The notes under the pieces were generated by a model. The model searched no databases and had not been told where the DNA came from. It worked only from the letters and a program-made list of their open reading frames with translations. Position numbers and translations under genes: made by a program. Source: Tenrec ecaudatus (taxonomy: Eukaryota; Chordata; Mammalia; Afrosoricida; Tenrecidae). Taken from it: DNA of 64,000 nucleotides. Below, piece after piece: positions 32,901 to 44,482 of the stretch; the stretch's first letter is position 1; each line of letters starts with the position of its first letter. The DNA is taken from contig NC_134540.1 of assembly GCF_050624435.1 (NCBI RefSeq), forward strand, positions 27,938,501 to 28,002,500, in the 5' to 3' direction.

Positions 32901-33802
32901 CACCTTATTACTCCTTATACCTATGTATCAAGACATCAGAAAACAACAACAAAATGATGATAAAAGTGAACTGCATGTAAAAATACTTCTATAACAACAT
33001 TTAAAACAGTGTTTGAGCTAAATTTTGTGTTACATAGCCTGGCCAAGTTGATATAAAAGTTTAGCCAAAAAGGAGGTTGTGAGAGTGATCATATTTTATA
33101 CAAAAGGTACTAAACATAGACAATATCTCTATACATTTATAAACAAACTCCAAACAGTACTTCTTATCATATAAAACTTAATGAATTTATCACCTAACTG
33201 GAAAAGCTAACACTATAAAACTCTCAGAAATAATTATAGGATAAAATAATTGTGCCATGGAATTAGGAGAGTATTATTAATGAGAATTAAAAGAAACTAT
33301 AAACTGTAGTTCATAAAATATTGAATTAAAAATTATTTCAAACTAATCTTGAGCAATAAAATAAGGCATCGTTGGAGAGACATATTTACAAATAATACAT
33401 TTGTACTTCTAACATATCTAAAGAACATTTACAAATCAATTTACTGTTAAAATCACTTAATAAGCTTGCCCCCAAATAGCATAAAAGGAATAAAAATATA
33501 TGAAAACTACTACACAAGAATAGTACTTAAGAAACACAAATTAGTGGCACAATAAAATACCACAAATTAGAAAATTAGTTGAAAGTAAATTTTTAAGGAG
33601 TTTAATGGTGTATGTGAGAATATGAAACTTCCACTGAAAAAATAAAAACACACACAGTATTGCTTAATGTATTTGTGTATATATCTATGTTAATAAAAGC
33701 ATGAATTGACAGATAGTTTACATTATACAAATAAGTTAAACTGATGAAAAATAGATATTTATGTTTATAGAATAATCTACATTAAATAATATTTCCCATC
33801 CC
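32901..33802. other. AT-rich sequence, nothing recognised
   Basis: About 0.9 kb, strongly A-rich, without gene or named repeat. Confidence 0.5.
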
Positions 33803-34370
33803 CCGACAGAAGGTCACAGGAGTGGGATTAGTTAATCAGGGTGCAATAGAGCACCAATGGATCACACAATATTCCTCTGGTTCCTGGAGACTTCGTCACC
33901 CCCACTATCATGACCCCAGTGCTGCTTCCCACTCTGAACTGGAGCAGAACAGGTACATAGGTATAGACAAGAGATAAAGCACAAGACACACAGAATCCAG
34001 GAACAGGAATAGGAATAGCGGTACCAAAAGGGTAAGGGGAGGGGAAGGAGAGAAGGGGAGGAAGAGGGAACTGATGGCAATGGATGGCACATAACTGCAC
34101 ATCCCACTCCAGGGGGAAGGACAACAGAAACCAGAGGGGAAGGGAAATAGCAGTCGGTGTGAGATATGAAAATAATAACAATTTATAATATATCAAGGGG
34201 CCACGAGGGTGAGGGGGGAGGGACAGAAGAAAAGAAGAGCTAATCCCAAAGGGCTCATTACAAAGTAAATGTCTAGAAAAGAATGATGTCAACATATGTA
34301 CACATATGTCTGATACAATTGATGTATGAATTATAATAAGAGTTGTAAGAGCCCACATAAAATTATCTTT
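33803..34370 (+). mobile_element. Older L1 3' end of the tenrec-type family (sense)
   Basis: Same block order as other copies: 'gattagttaatcagggtgca', 'cccccactatcatgacccca', purine-rich middle, 'aattgatgtatgaattataa', 'gagcccacataaaatt'. It is clearly more diverged than the 0.2- or 30-kb copies. The 176-residue minus-strand frame is antisense to it. Confidence 0.82.
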
Positions 34371-34768
34371 TAATAAATAAATGATAATATTCTTATTGAT
34401 ACTTAAATAAATGTATGTAATCTCAGTTAATGTTTGTTTTCTATTATCTATAAATCTATTTTAAACACCATATTTATAATTTGCATTTTATACTATTCTT
34501 CCTTTTTTACCAATACTATGTTAGACATAATAAGTAGCAAAATCTTCAACAAATAAAGTAAAAGTCTCAATAAAGAAAATCACTTTTTAAATGAGTGTCA
34601 AACTAACTTACATGGAAAGTGATGTATTTAGTCAAAATGAATAGAGAATGATGCACACATGCCTAGATTATTTAAAATGATAAGATCAAATTTGAAATTA
34701 TTTTATGAAAAAAAACTAGATGGACTATTGATATGTCCATATATACTGTGTGTATAATAAAATATATC

Positions 34769-35270
34769 TGGTGGTTACATAATTTCATGTCAAATTGATC
34801 AATAAGTGTTTGGGTAAGGACTGACCTGTCAATCAGGTCACAGACAGATGTGTCCCTTGTGGGTGTGACCTTCTACTGAGGATTCTTGAAACCTGCTCTC
34901 TTTCTCTCTGGAGGCAGGTCACATTCTTTCTGATTCACCTTCCTGTTGAAGAGATACTCAGCAAACTGGAGGAACCACTTGAAGACCTACACTAGTGCTC
35001 AGATGCTTCCACTGTCTTTGGATCCACACAACTTTGCACCCACAAGCCTGTGGTCTTCCTGAATTTGGCATCATTGCATGTGTTGTGTGAGTCTAAAGAG
35101 GAATTTATGCACTAGTATCAGACATATGGGCTAAAATCAGACTTATGGACTTGATCTGGACTGGGCTGGAATTTTTTCTCAATATACAATTACTCTTTGA
35201 TATAAAGCTCCCTCTTACACACATATGGTGGTCTCTGGATTTCTTTCTCTAATCAACCTGGATGAACACA
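34769..35270 (+). mobile_element. ERVL-like solo LTR (sense)
   Basis: About 500 bp related to 43513-44030: 'ccactgtctttggatccaca', 'cagacatatgggctaaaatc', 'tggacttgatctggactggg' and the 3' edge 'caacctggatgaacaca'. The ends fit a TG...CA element, but no TSD is visible and the first bases are altered. No internal viral genes are attached. The LTR class is inferred from the edges and from the copies with 5-bp TSDs. Confidence 0.65.
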
Positions 35271-35569
35271 CAAACCAATTACTGACAAGGTGAGAATATT
35301 TTCTGATCATTTACTATTTCTATAAACTGTTATTTCCTACACTTCTTTTAGAAAATTAAACCTATGGTGTTTGTTTACAAATGTTTGAAATTAAAGTGTC
35401 TAAATAGATAAAATGCATTTTTATTCAGGTATCCATAATTATCTCTATTTAAGATTTGGATTGACTCAAGGTTTTCACTTACCTGAAGTATTTTTGTTTT
35501 CTTCCTGAAATTTAAAAATTGATGACCCATGAAAAGCAAATATATAATTCAAATCTTTAGTGTTATTAT

Positions 35570-35720
35570 TTTTGGGTGCCTTCAATATCATTCTCATTAA
35601 TAGTGACCTTGTTTAGAACATAATGAAACACCCCCTGAGCCAGAATCATCCTCAAACCTGTATTTAGGCTTGAACTCATTGTGTTAATCTTGTTGAGATT
35701 GTCCTTGTCTTTGCTGATTT
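35570..35720 (-). mobile_element. RTE LINE fragment (antisense)
   Basis: 'ttgggtgccttcaatatcat' and later 'tgtgttaatcttgttgagat' followed by 'tgtccttgtctttgctgatt' fit the antisense RTE 3' end. Diverged. Confidence 0.55.
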
Positions 35721-36519
35721 TCTACTTCCCTGATTTGTAATCAATTAATATGCTCCTTCCAGCCACAATTCCTTAAATGTGAGGTATTATAATTCTGGAC
35801 TCTATGCTCTGTCTATAATTCCATTTAGGAGGGCAGTCTTTACTAATGGACAAGAATAGGGTGGCATTGAGACCTGGCTTTAGTAAAGGATGTGAGGCAT
35901 GTCATCACACTCTGTTTTCTTGGGGACATCTTTAAATGGTACTTTGTTGGAGGTGTGAACCAAAGTACACCTTTTTTTTTTTTTGCCTTGGGTGCATCTT
36001 TAAGACCAATTTACAAGAGGGTATACTGTAAACAACATTCTCTGTATTCCTTGGATGAAATATATAAGCTGGTACCACTGTATTGCTCTTACTCACACAA
36101 CCAGGAAAGAAAAATTTGTAGTTCCTGACTGATCTTTGCTAAAAATTATCCCTGCTGTGACTTTTGGACACTTCTGGCTTCTGGCTCTGGACCCTTCATT
36201 TGGCTCATCTTTCCTTTACCTTTGAATTTGGGACTGAACCATTTCATTGTTTCCTGGGAATATGTAGGGAGTTGCATTAAATCATACAACCCAGGGATTT
36301 GAGGGCAAATACTTAAGGGAGGAGTGAGAGTGGGGGAAGGCGGGCTGTAGAATAGCAGCTTGGAAAAGTTGGACAAATGAGATATCGTTAGGCTCTACTT
36401 CATTAGGACTAACTTACTATTATTTTTTCTATAAGAAATTCTTATCAAACTTGGTATGAGAATTTGTAGGGCTCGTGTAATGGCCCTAATTCACTGGTTG
36501 TTACATAATTTTCTACTAA
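35721..36519. other. Unrecognised sequence
   Basis: Contains a T-rich run at ~35970-35985. No gene or family I can name. Confidence 0.4.
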
Positions 36520-36900
36520 TCCTGATAATCAGTATACAGATTGAATAAGCATGGTGGAAAAATGCAACCTCTATCCATGTCTTTCTTGTTTTTAAACCAT
36601 GTAGTATCCTCTTGATCTTTTTGAATAACTACTCTTGGTCTATGGGCAGGTCCTATATGATCATACTTAAATGTTCTGGAATTTTCATCCTTAGCAATTT
36701 CACCTATAGATTGTTATGATTTTCACTGTAAATTTTCAGTCCATAGACAATAAATCTCATGTAAACATCTTTCTGGTATCCTCTGCTTTCATGTTAGCTT
36801 TCAACATTATAAAAAATTAAATACTTCCTTCTATGCCCTCTTATGAATGTAGCTTCAATTTTGGTAGCTCCTTGCCAATGTACTGCTGTAATAGTAACGA
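36520..36900 (-). mobile_element. RTE LINE fragment (antisense), mid reverse-transcriptase
   Basis: 'cagattgaataagcatggtg', 'tttaaaccatgtagtatcct', 'aacatctttctggtatcctc' and 'ccttgccaatgtactgctg' follow the antisense order of the RTE reverse-transcriptase region. Confidence 0.8.
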
Positions 36901-37919
36901 TACCATTAGAAGATTTCTATGTTCTGTTAGATGATGGTTCATTGACTGGGCAAGGAAGAGGTTCTATTCTAATCTGATGATTAGATCGTTGTCTTGTAAT
37001 TTCATGACATTGATAACAGGGTGCTTCCATAGCTTTCATTTTTTATTGCTCTCTATATCTGCATTTCAAAATACTTCCTAGAAATATATAAATCACAAAA
37101 TTTTAATTCTCAATATTTTATCTACTCTTATAATTTTTGTATTTTAGGTAACTCTGTCACCATGTGCAGAGATAAAATCTCCTACAATGATCTTTTACTT
37201 TTTACTGTTTGTGGCTCATATCTCAATGAAGTGATTATCAAATCTATACTAGCTAATTATTTCTCATTTTAACTTATTGATTGCACATTAGAGACATAGA
37301 GTACTAAAATACTTAAATATAAATATTGATATAATATATTAAAATCTATACAAATTTGAATAATTTATAGAAAGATGCATATGTGTGCATGTGTGTGTTT
37401 ATGTGCCATGTATATGAGGTCCTAGGATTGCTTGGTAGAAAATGGTGATTGTACATTGTCAACCGAATTAGAACAGCCAATTTATGTTACATATGGCTGA
37501 CGTGACAGCAAGACACAAGTGTTACTGGGGCAGACTACGTTTATGCCACTACCCAAATGTAGTTTTTAATGACATCATCTTTTACACTAGTGGCTTGGAT
37601 CATACATTTTTCACCTATAAATAGCTCATGATACTATTAATATTCATTTCTAATTTGGCTCTTCTAATCCTGTGCTATTATAATTCCAAATTGTCAATGA
37701 GAGTTTCCTTAAGGCAGCATTTTTCTTTTTTATCTGGTACTGTAATTTCTATTTCTGACTATATAGGATTTCTCCTTTTCTTTCTAACTGACAAACTATT
37801 CTTTGTGGATAAACATAAATATTTATTTGTTGGGAATTTTATCTCTTTTCACCTGGGAACATTGCTCTTAATTTTAAGATTAATGTTATTGTTTTTTTCT
37901 TTCTTTCAGTACCCCTAAT
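36901..37919. other. AT-rich sequence, nothing recognised
   Basis: The 96-residue plus-strand frame at 37628-37918 is hydrophobic from T-richness and has no family signal. Confidence 0.45.
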
Positions 37920-38080
37920 AAGGCACTGTATTTCTCCACCATGTGCCATGCATACCTAAGCTATTGAATGCTGTCAAGGGCAAAGAACTTGACTTCTTTG
38001 ATTTTCCTAATGCCTATCACATTGCTGACACATAATAGTGTTCCATAAATATCTCTTGAATAATTAAATACATTGACTTA
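37920..38080 (+). mobile_element. Ancient L2/MIR-like 3' end
   Basis: The motif 'ataatagtgttccataaata' followed by 'tctcttgaataatt' resembles the conserved 3' terminus shared by L2 and MIR elements. Diverged, as expected for a repeat of that age. Confidence 0.5.
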
Positions 38081-39759
38081 TTTCACTGTCTTGTTTTTGT
38101 TTAAATATGTAACTATTTTTTGAAACGTGCATGAGGAAATAAATGAGATAAAAATACACTTCAGAATATTTTACCAAACTTTTAAGGTCTTTTGGTGTTA
38201 TGTATTATAATATTTCACTGACCATAAAGATAACATGGTTTCCAGAAATATAACTTAATTACCCAGATTGCATGCATTAGTAAAACAAGATCCTGGGTAG
38301 TTTGGGGGAATTATCTTTCATGTGATGCAGAAAAAAATCAAAGCATTTAACAGAATACGCTGTACAACAGCTTCAAATTTTCTTATTTTGTACTTACAAG
38401 TTAAAAAAACATAATGTTGCAGGGGAATAGTAAATGTTCAATACATTATGAAGACATAATTTACAAAATATATTTAAGAGCTCTCTGATTGATGTTATAG
38501 TGTTTTTATTAAAATAGTTAGATGCATCTACACTTAAAATCAGATCTAACATAGCTTCATTATAAGAACTATAATCCAAATCTTCTACAAGTAAAGTATG
38601 TATTAAATGCAAAAGTTATCATTTCTAATAATTATTATATTATTCATGAATTATATTGAAAGGTATCCAGTAGTTGACAGTCATATTAACCATTTGTAAC
38701 AGTGTATGTGTGTAAGTATATGTGTTACAAAGTCAATTATATGCTGCCCTTTTTAAGAACAAGAATTTATTAAGAAGATAAACACATCATTAAAAATCAC
38801 TCATGCACATTTTCAGTAGTGATATGTATTGGTAAAACTACTTCACTTTCAAAATTCAATCTTAAAACACATAACATAAAAGTCAATGTTAGAAATAATT
38901 TGGAAACACCCTCACATTTTGTCTACATATATATCTTGTTCAGATATCATAGTTAGTGTAAACAGAGTTTTTATTCATTTTCTCTTCTAGTCTAAGGCAT
39001 TTTATAGTGATATGAATAGCTCTATTTGCATATAGCCATTGCTTTACTAATCTATTTAAATATAGCTATTCCTAGTATTAGTTTACAGCTCATAACAATC
39101 AGCATGTACAATTGCAATATGAATTTCACTCTAATGTCACGATGTACCTCTAACTGAACACATGAAATCATTTATTATTTCTTCTCTATGTTTAAAAATA
39201 TTCCGTGTCTTGGTATCCTGTCACCTATTCTAGCTAAATATAAAGAAAAAATAGTCTTAAAATGCATTTCTATAAGGTCCACCAAGATTTATTTATAGTG
39301 ATAGTAGAAACAAGCTCACTGAACAGTGCTTGTTTTGCTTGATTCCTTATGTAAGAATATGTTAATGGCAGATGCAATACTTTTATAAGAAACGAAAAGA
39401 GAAACCTCACTCCTTGAACATAAACTCACAGGGTGCAGCGCTATCCGCTGGCTGAATGTGCTTTGCTCTGTACTGTGGAGTATAAAAGAGCAAGTCAGAA
39501 TGTCATGCTGCAAAATCACAGAAGCATGTTTTAGATACAGCTATCAAAATAGGAAAGTATTATTGCCAGACACACTTCCATATTAGTCTATCCACGTTTG
39601 AAGGCAATGTAGCCATCTCTGTAAACCTTTCTTGAAGAATTCTGACCTCTCCCAATTATATTAGTTCAAAATGGCAGTTTAAATATTTTTGTGGGTCTCC
39701 CTTTGTGTTTCTTTGAAATGTTCTTTGTGTTTTGACAAAAAAAGACTGAAGGGACAAGA
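38081..39759. other. AT-rich, probably unique sequence
   Basis: About 1.7 kb with no gene or named repeat. Confidence 0.5.
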
Positions 39760-40147
39760 TAAGGGTTGGACAACAGGTCTGATACTAGTCGATAAAGTTC
39801 TCTTCAGACTCATGCAAGACAAGCTATGATGCTGAATGCAGGAAGATCACAGGCCAGTGTGTGGAAAGTCTTGTGGATCCAATGGCCGTGGATGCATCTC
39901 AGCACTGACATGGGTCTCCATATAGCTCCTCCAGCTCCAAGGCTCTGGCTGCCATCCGAATAGTTCTATGTGACTTGTCCACAGGAATGTAAAGTAGAGA
40001 GAGTCTGTGTCCCACCTTCAGAGAGGAAGAGAGGAAGTTCCCAGAATCCTCCTGGTGGGTGTTACCCTGTGACCTGATTGACAGGCTAAACTCCATTTCT
40101 ATAACCTATTTGACAAGCTGACATGACATTATGGAACTATCACACTT
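39760..40147 (-). mobile_element. ERVL-like LTR fragment (antisense)
   Basis: 'gaatgcaggaagatcacagg', 'ggaaagtcttgtggatccaa' and 'gtgacctgattgacaggct' match the antisense LTR at 57081-57574 in the same order, and it ends near 'ggaactatcaca'. The outer left part is degraded. Confidence 0.65.
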
Positions 40148-40499
40148 TATGTTCATGAATTTCCATGTGTTCGAGAATACCTGTCTAGTGTGTGCCTTGG
40201 AAGTCCAAAATTGCATTACACTTAACCTTCTCAAATAATTTATCTTCCTTGAATACATCTTTAAGATCTTCCCAATATTCCTTAAAACACTTGTTCTATC
40301 TTTCAACCATTATTTTATGTGGGATAGTATTACTGTAAGCTTGTTGCAAAGGTTCAATGATTTAGGAAGATGTGCTATTGAGTTTTGTTAAAACATTTAT
40401 ATTACCTATGATCTCAAAATTGCCCTCCTCAAGGACACAAAAATATCCATATCAAAAAATAGTTAATTCATATGTCTTCATCTCATTACAGTACCTTCT

Positions 40500-40935
40500 C
40501 AAAAGAAGGATGTTGAACCCCCAATATGAAGATAATATATATTTCCTTGCTTTCAGAAAACTTGGAGTATTTGTTGACGAATATCAAAGACTGCAGCCTT
40601 CAGTATGGAATGCATTTAAATATAATGAAAACTAAAATCTTCAAAAAAGAGCCAATATATAACATCCTGATAAATGAAGAAAAGGTTGAAGTTGTTACAG
40701 ATTTCTTCTAGCTCATATCCATAATAAAGGTGCATGGAAGCGGCAGTCAGGAAGCCAAATGGCATTTTACATTGAGAAAATCTTCCCCCCAAGGTCTCTC
40801 TGAAGTGTTGAAAAGCAAAGATGTCATTTTCAGGACCATGGTATGCCTGACAATGCTATCATATTTCAGTAGCTTCGTGTGATATGAAAGTTGTATAGTG
40901 GATAATGAAAACGTGAAGAAGAACATAAGCACGGA
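40500..40935 (+). mobile_element. RTE LINE fragment (sense), reverse-transcriptase region
   Basis: 'tatcaaagactgcagccttc', 'aaaaggttgaagttgttac', 'catggaagcggcagtcagga' and 'gtgttgaaaagcaaagatgt' follow the RTE sense order. Two short frames (40372-40711) are pieces of it. Confidence 0.8.
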
Positions 40936-40954
40936 AATTTCTTACTATGGCTCT

Positions 40955-41675
40955 TGTACCCATTTTACTGTAACTCCCACCGAATGACTGGAGGGTACTA
41001 TGTACACCGGGCATGTGCAGCTCTCATCGAGTGGATCTGTCCATTTTTATTTCCAACCCACCAGACTATAAGGAAGACCCAATGGAGAAGCAGGAGCAGA
41101 GAGCGAAAGCCTAAGGCTATTGGATGAGCACATTCCAGATTGCGATCTGAAGTGACAAGGCTGAGACCAGGGGCACCAAAGACTATGGACTAGAGCAAGA
41201 GGAAGGGAGCTGTCACTATGGAACTATGTGATAGAGCAGCAGGAAGCCGGACTTTCTGGTCCACAGCCAAGGGATCACATGGCTGATAAGCCGAGGACCA
41301 GTGACAACCTTGGTTGCTGGATGAGACACGTGTTGCTATGGTCAGATGACTATATCTTTACTGGTTACTGATCCTGACTTTTGGTAAAAAATGATCTTCC
41401 CTAATAAATACACTTCCTTGTGAGTGCTGTCTCTGAGTTCTGCGTGGCCATTAGAAGAAATTATTGTACCTAACCAAGAAGTAGAGTTATTTGGGAAGAA
41501 AGGTTGATGTCTGAGATGGAAAAGGAGGACTAAGCACTGAAGCCTGTATGACCTCTACCTCCTGGCAAAGGGAAAACCAGAGGAGTTCAGATATGTCCCT
41601 CCCATGCCTTTCCTGAAGCTAGCCTCAAAAGTGTCATCCACACCATGTCACCAGGCTTATCAGAAGTACATTTTT
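40955..41675 (+). mobile_element. Unclassified LTR-like repeat, copy A
   Basis: Homologous along its length to 42340-43512 (copy B, with its insertion removed). Shared landmarks are 'actcccacc' at the start, 'gactataaggaagaccca', a polyadenylation-like 'cctaataaatac' (~41403), 'gtgagtgctgtctctgag', and 'ggagttcagatatgtcc' near the end. A central AATAAA followed by a conserved GT-rich stretch is typical of a retroviral R region, but I cannot assign a family. Confidence 0.55.
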
Positions 41676-42339
41676 ATTATTTAATGATTTATTTGGTTAT
41701 TCTTACTTATAATTGATGAAAGGAATATAATGGATAGCAAGCTGCAGTTTCTGTATCTGGCTTTATGTATTCGCCCTGTGTGTCTGGAAGAGTATAGATA
41801 AGAGAGGATGAGATTTGAGTGCTTTAAGTGGATTGTACTTAGAATTTTATGTTTATCTGACCTATTATGATTCTTTTTATCATTCCTACCTTGGTGTTAT
41901 AAGTATCATGTGGTTGAAATGAATATTGGAAATAATAACTAGAGAAAGCTTGCAAGTCTGCACTTCAGCCCTTCCCTCTGGCTGCTCTAGCTGCAGTCTT
42001 TTAGGCCTTAGGCCACCTGGTGGGTGTGCAGTCCCACGAGGTTGTCCATGTTCAGTGACTGTCAGCCTGAAACATCTTCAATCCTTTATAAAAACCCACA
42101 TGGATCACAAACCAGGCTTCAGTATGAATTCTTTCTCATGGGAAGCCAAGGACCAAGGTATGTCCCAACCAAGAAATCTAACATGACTGTCAAAAGAGTT
42201 TAGGGTGTTGAGAGCATTGTACCTGTAGAAATCATTACTTAAAGAAGGAGGGACTTCATTTTTTTTGTTTGTGTGAAATAATAAAATTGAAAGAAGAGCC
42301 ACAGAGTGACCTGTAGCAGAGTGAAATTTCTAAAACTGG
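41676..42339. other. Spacer between repeat copies A and B
   Basis: About 660 bp, unrecognised. The 86-residue frame at 41926-42186 has no family signal. If A and B were the LTRs of one provirus this would be its collapsed interior, but I see no retroviral motif. Confidence 0.4.
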
Positions 42340-43512
42340 ATCTGCTATTCATTCTCTGTCACTCCCACCACACAACTGAGGGAGATGATGCGAACAGACC
42401 ACGTGCAACTGTAACGATGCCGGTTTCATTACCCTTCCCCTGACTATAAGGATGAGCCCTTCCTGAAGCAGAAGCAGAGAGAGAAGCCAGGACCATTAGA
42501 AGAGTATGTTCCAGATCTTTGACCACAGAAAGATCATGTTCCAGATCTCTCCCTGAGGTGGTAGAGGCTGAGATCGAATGCACCAAAGATGATGGGATAG
42601 AGCATGAAGAGCAGTGCAGAGTCTATGGAATTCTGAGACGGAGCCACGGGAAGACTGCTTTCCTACCCCACTGAGACAGAAGCCAAGGGACCGTGTGGCT
42701 GAAGCCAGAGAGACTTGATTGCTGGCTGAGGAGAGGTGTGCTGCAAGCGAATACCTTTACTGCTTATTGATCCTGACTTGTGGTAACCTACTAACTTTCT
42801 CAATAAATTCTCTTAAGTGTGAGTGCTGCCTGTGGCCATGGCAAACATCACTGACCGCAGCTAGCACCCCAAATGAGGAGGACAGAATAGTTGGTGTCCG
42901 AGTAGGTATGTTAGTCTGGGCATATGAAAGAAGCACCTCCACAGAAACTCTTGGTATAAGAGAGGGTCTTATATAAAGGGCAAGTGCACATCAAGAAAAC
43001 ATCCCAACCCAGTGTTTCCCAAGCACTTAAGTCCAACATTAGCCCATAAGTCCGACACCAATCCACAAAGTCCTCCTCCATCTCATTAAACAGACCCAAT
43101 GACACTGACTGCAGGAGGAAAGCTGAGTCAGTGAACGTGTAAGCATCTCAGCGCTGGCAGGGGTCTCCACACAACTGGTCTGGCATCCAGGGCTGCATCG
43201 GGGTAGGTCCATGTGGTTTCTCCTTGGGGATGTCTTGCAGGAAGTCAGCCTTGCCAGCTTAATCGGGGAACTGGCTAAGGCAGCTGCACCCTGGTCCAAC
43301 AATCACAAAGCAAGAAAGCCAAGAACTAGAAAGGCGAGGCTTATCAAGCCATTTATCCCTCCTCCCTTCAACTAACCCCACATGTGTTTATCAGCCAGGT
43401 TGGCACAATAAACTTTAACTGTCTCAGTAGGTAAAGAAGGATGGAGTGTAGAGGCATGTCTGACCCCTGACTCTTAGCAGGAAAGAAGGCAGAGCAGTTC
43501 AAATATAGCACC
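42340..43512 (+). mobile_element. Unclassified LTR-like repeat, copy B, split by a solo LTR
   Basis: Left part 42340-42906 and right part 43427-43512 together align with copy A: 'cactcccacc', 'gactataaggatgagccc', 'ctcaataaattctc' (~42800), 'gtgagtgctgcctgtgg', 'gttggtgtccgagtagg', then 'gaggcatgtctgacccctga' and 'cagttcaaatatagcacc'. The interruption is an LTR with a 5-bp TSD. Confidence 0.6.
42907..43426 (-). mobile_element. ERVL-like solo LTR with exact 5-bp TSD
   Basis: A 520-bp element bounded by 'tatgttagtctggg' and 'tttaactgtctca' (TG...CA type once one change is allowed) and flanked by 'gtagg' at 42902-42906 and 43427-43431. It interrupts copy B of the LTR-like repeat at a point where copy A is continuous. 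Its antisense strand shares its 3' half with the LTRs at 43513 and 57081. No internal viral sequence remains, as after recombination between paired LTRs. Confidence 0.85.
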
Positions 43513-44030
43513 TGTGGTAGTTACATTGTCTGTTGTCAGTTTGTGAGAATTATGAGTGAAGGGGTGGAGTCTGGGTCAAGTTGTAACCAATGAGGCCTCT
43601 GTGTGGGCCTGGCCTTCTCCTGAGAATTCTGGGAAATCTGACAGCTGACAAGACACTTGGAACTATGCTAGTTCCCTGAAGTGGAGAAGCCACATGGACC
43701 TCCCCTGATGCAACCAGACCTCTAGAGCCAGAGAGGCCACGAGGAGACCCCTGCCAGCCCTGATATATTTACACCACCACTGGATCCAAAGACTTTCTAC
43801 CCACTGGCCAGCGATCGTCCTGCATTCGGCATCAGTTCACGTGTTACTTGAGTCTGAAAAGGATTTTATCGATCGGTATTGGACATATGGGCTATTATCA
43901 GACTTATGGGCTTGTACTGGACTGGGTTGAGATGCGTTCTTAATGTCCAATTACCCTAAATATTAAACTCTGTCTTATGCACATATGAGTTTCTATGGAT
44001 TTGTTTCTCCAGCCTACCTGGACTAACACA
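43513..44030 (+). mobile_element. ERVL-like solo LTR (sense), related to its inverted neighbour
   Basis: Starts 'tgtggtagttacattgtc' and ends 'ctacctggactaacaca', with flanks 'gcacc' (43508-43512) and 'gcatc' (44031-44035), a 5-bp duplication with one mismatch. Includes 'ggacatatgggctattatc' and 'gggcttgtactggactgggt'. Head-to-head with the antisense LTR 87 bp upstream, it could form a long imperfect hairpin. Confidence 0.8.
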
Positions 44031-44069
44031 GCATCCATCCATCTTATTGCACAAGGGCTTCCAGAAGAA

Positions 44070-44368
44070 ACAATAATTTGTCTTGGAAGAAGTATAGCCA
44101 AGCTTCTCCTTGGAAATAAGGATGGTAAGACTTTATCTCACGAATTTTGGAAAGCCTATCCAGAGAGACCAATCCCTGAAGAACACCATGCTTGGTGAAG
44201 TAGGTCAGGGAAAAAGTGGAAGACCATCAGCAAGATGCTCTAACACGGTGGCTGTAATGCTGGGCCCAAAGATAATTGTGACAATGGTACAAGGATGGGC
44301 AGTCTTTTCTTTTGTTGTGCATACGAGTGTAACCGTATTCCGTGGCACCTAGCAAAACCACCATGACA
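44070..44368 (+). mobile_element. RTE LINE 3' end (sense)
   Basis: 'tgtcttggaagaagtatagc', 'ggaaataaggatggtaagac', 'acaccatgcttggtgaagta' and the end 'ggcacctagcaaaacc' are the sense RTE 3' end with its terminal (AAC)-like tail. Confidence 0.85.
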
Positions 44369-44482
44369 ATCAGAAGACACATATGTTACATAGAGATACA
44401 TGTAGATATGACTTGTTGTCTATAAGTCATGCCTGTAGACATTGGAACCTTAGCAGGGATGTATTTTTAATTAACTCTTAAT

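Noticed and set aside
33828-34358. 176-residue minus-strand open frame
   Set aside because: Antisense to another L1 3' end; the same kind of frame appears over every copy of this UTR (157-702, 15835-16338, 7060-7419).
42907-44030. Two head-to-head LTRs as the ends of one provirus
   Set aside because: Proviral LTRs are in the same orientation; these are opposed, only 86 bp apart, and each has its own 5-bp target duplication.
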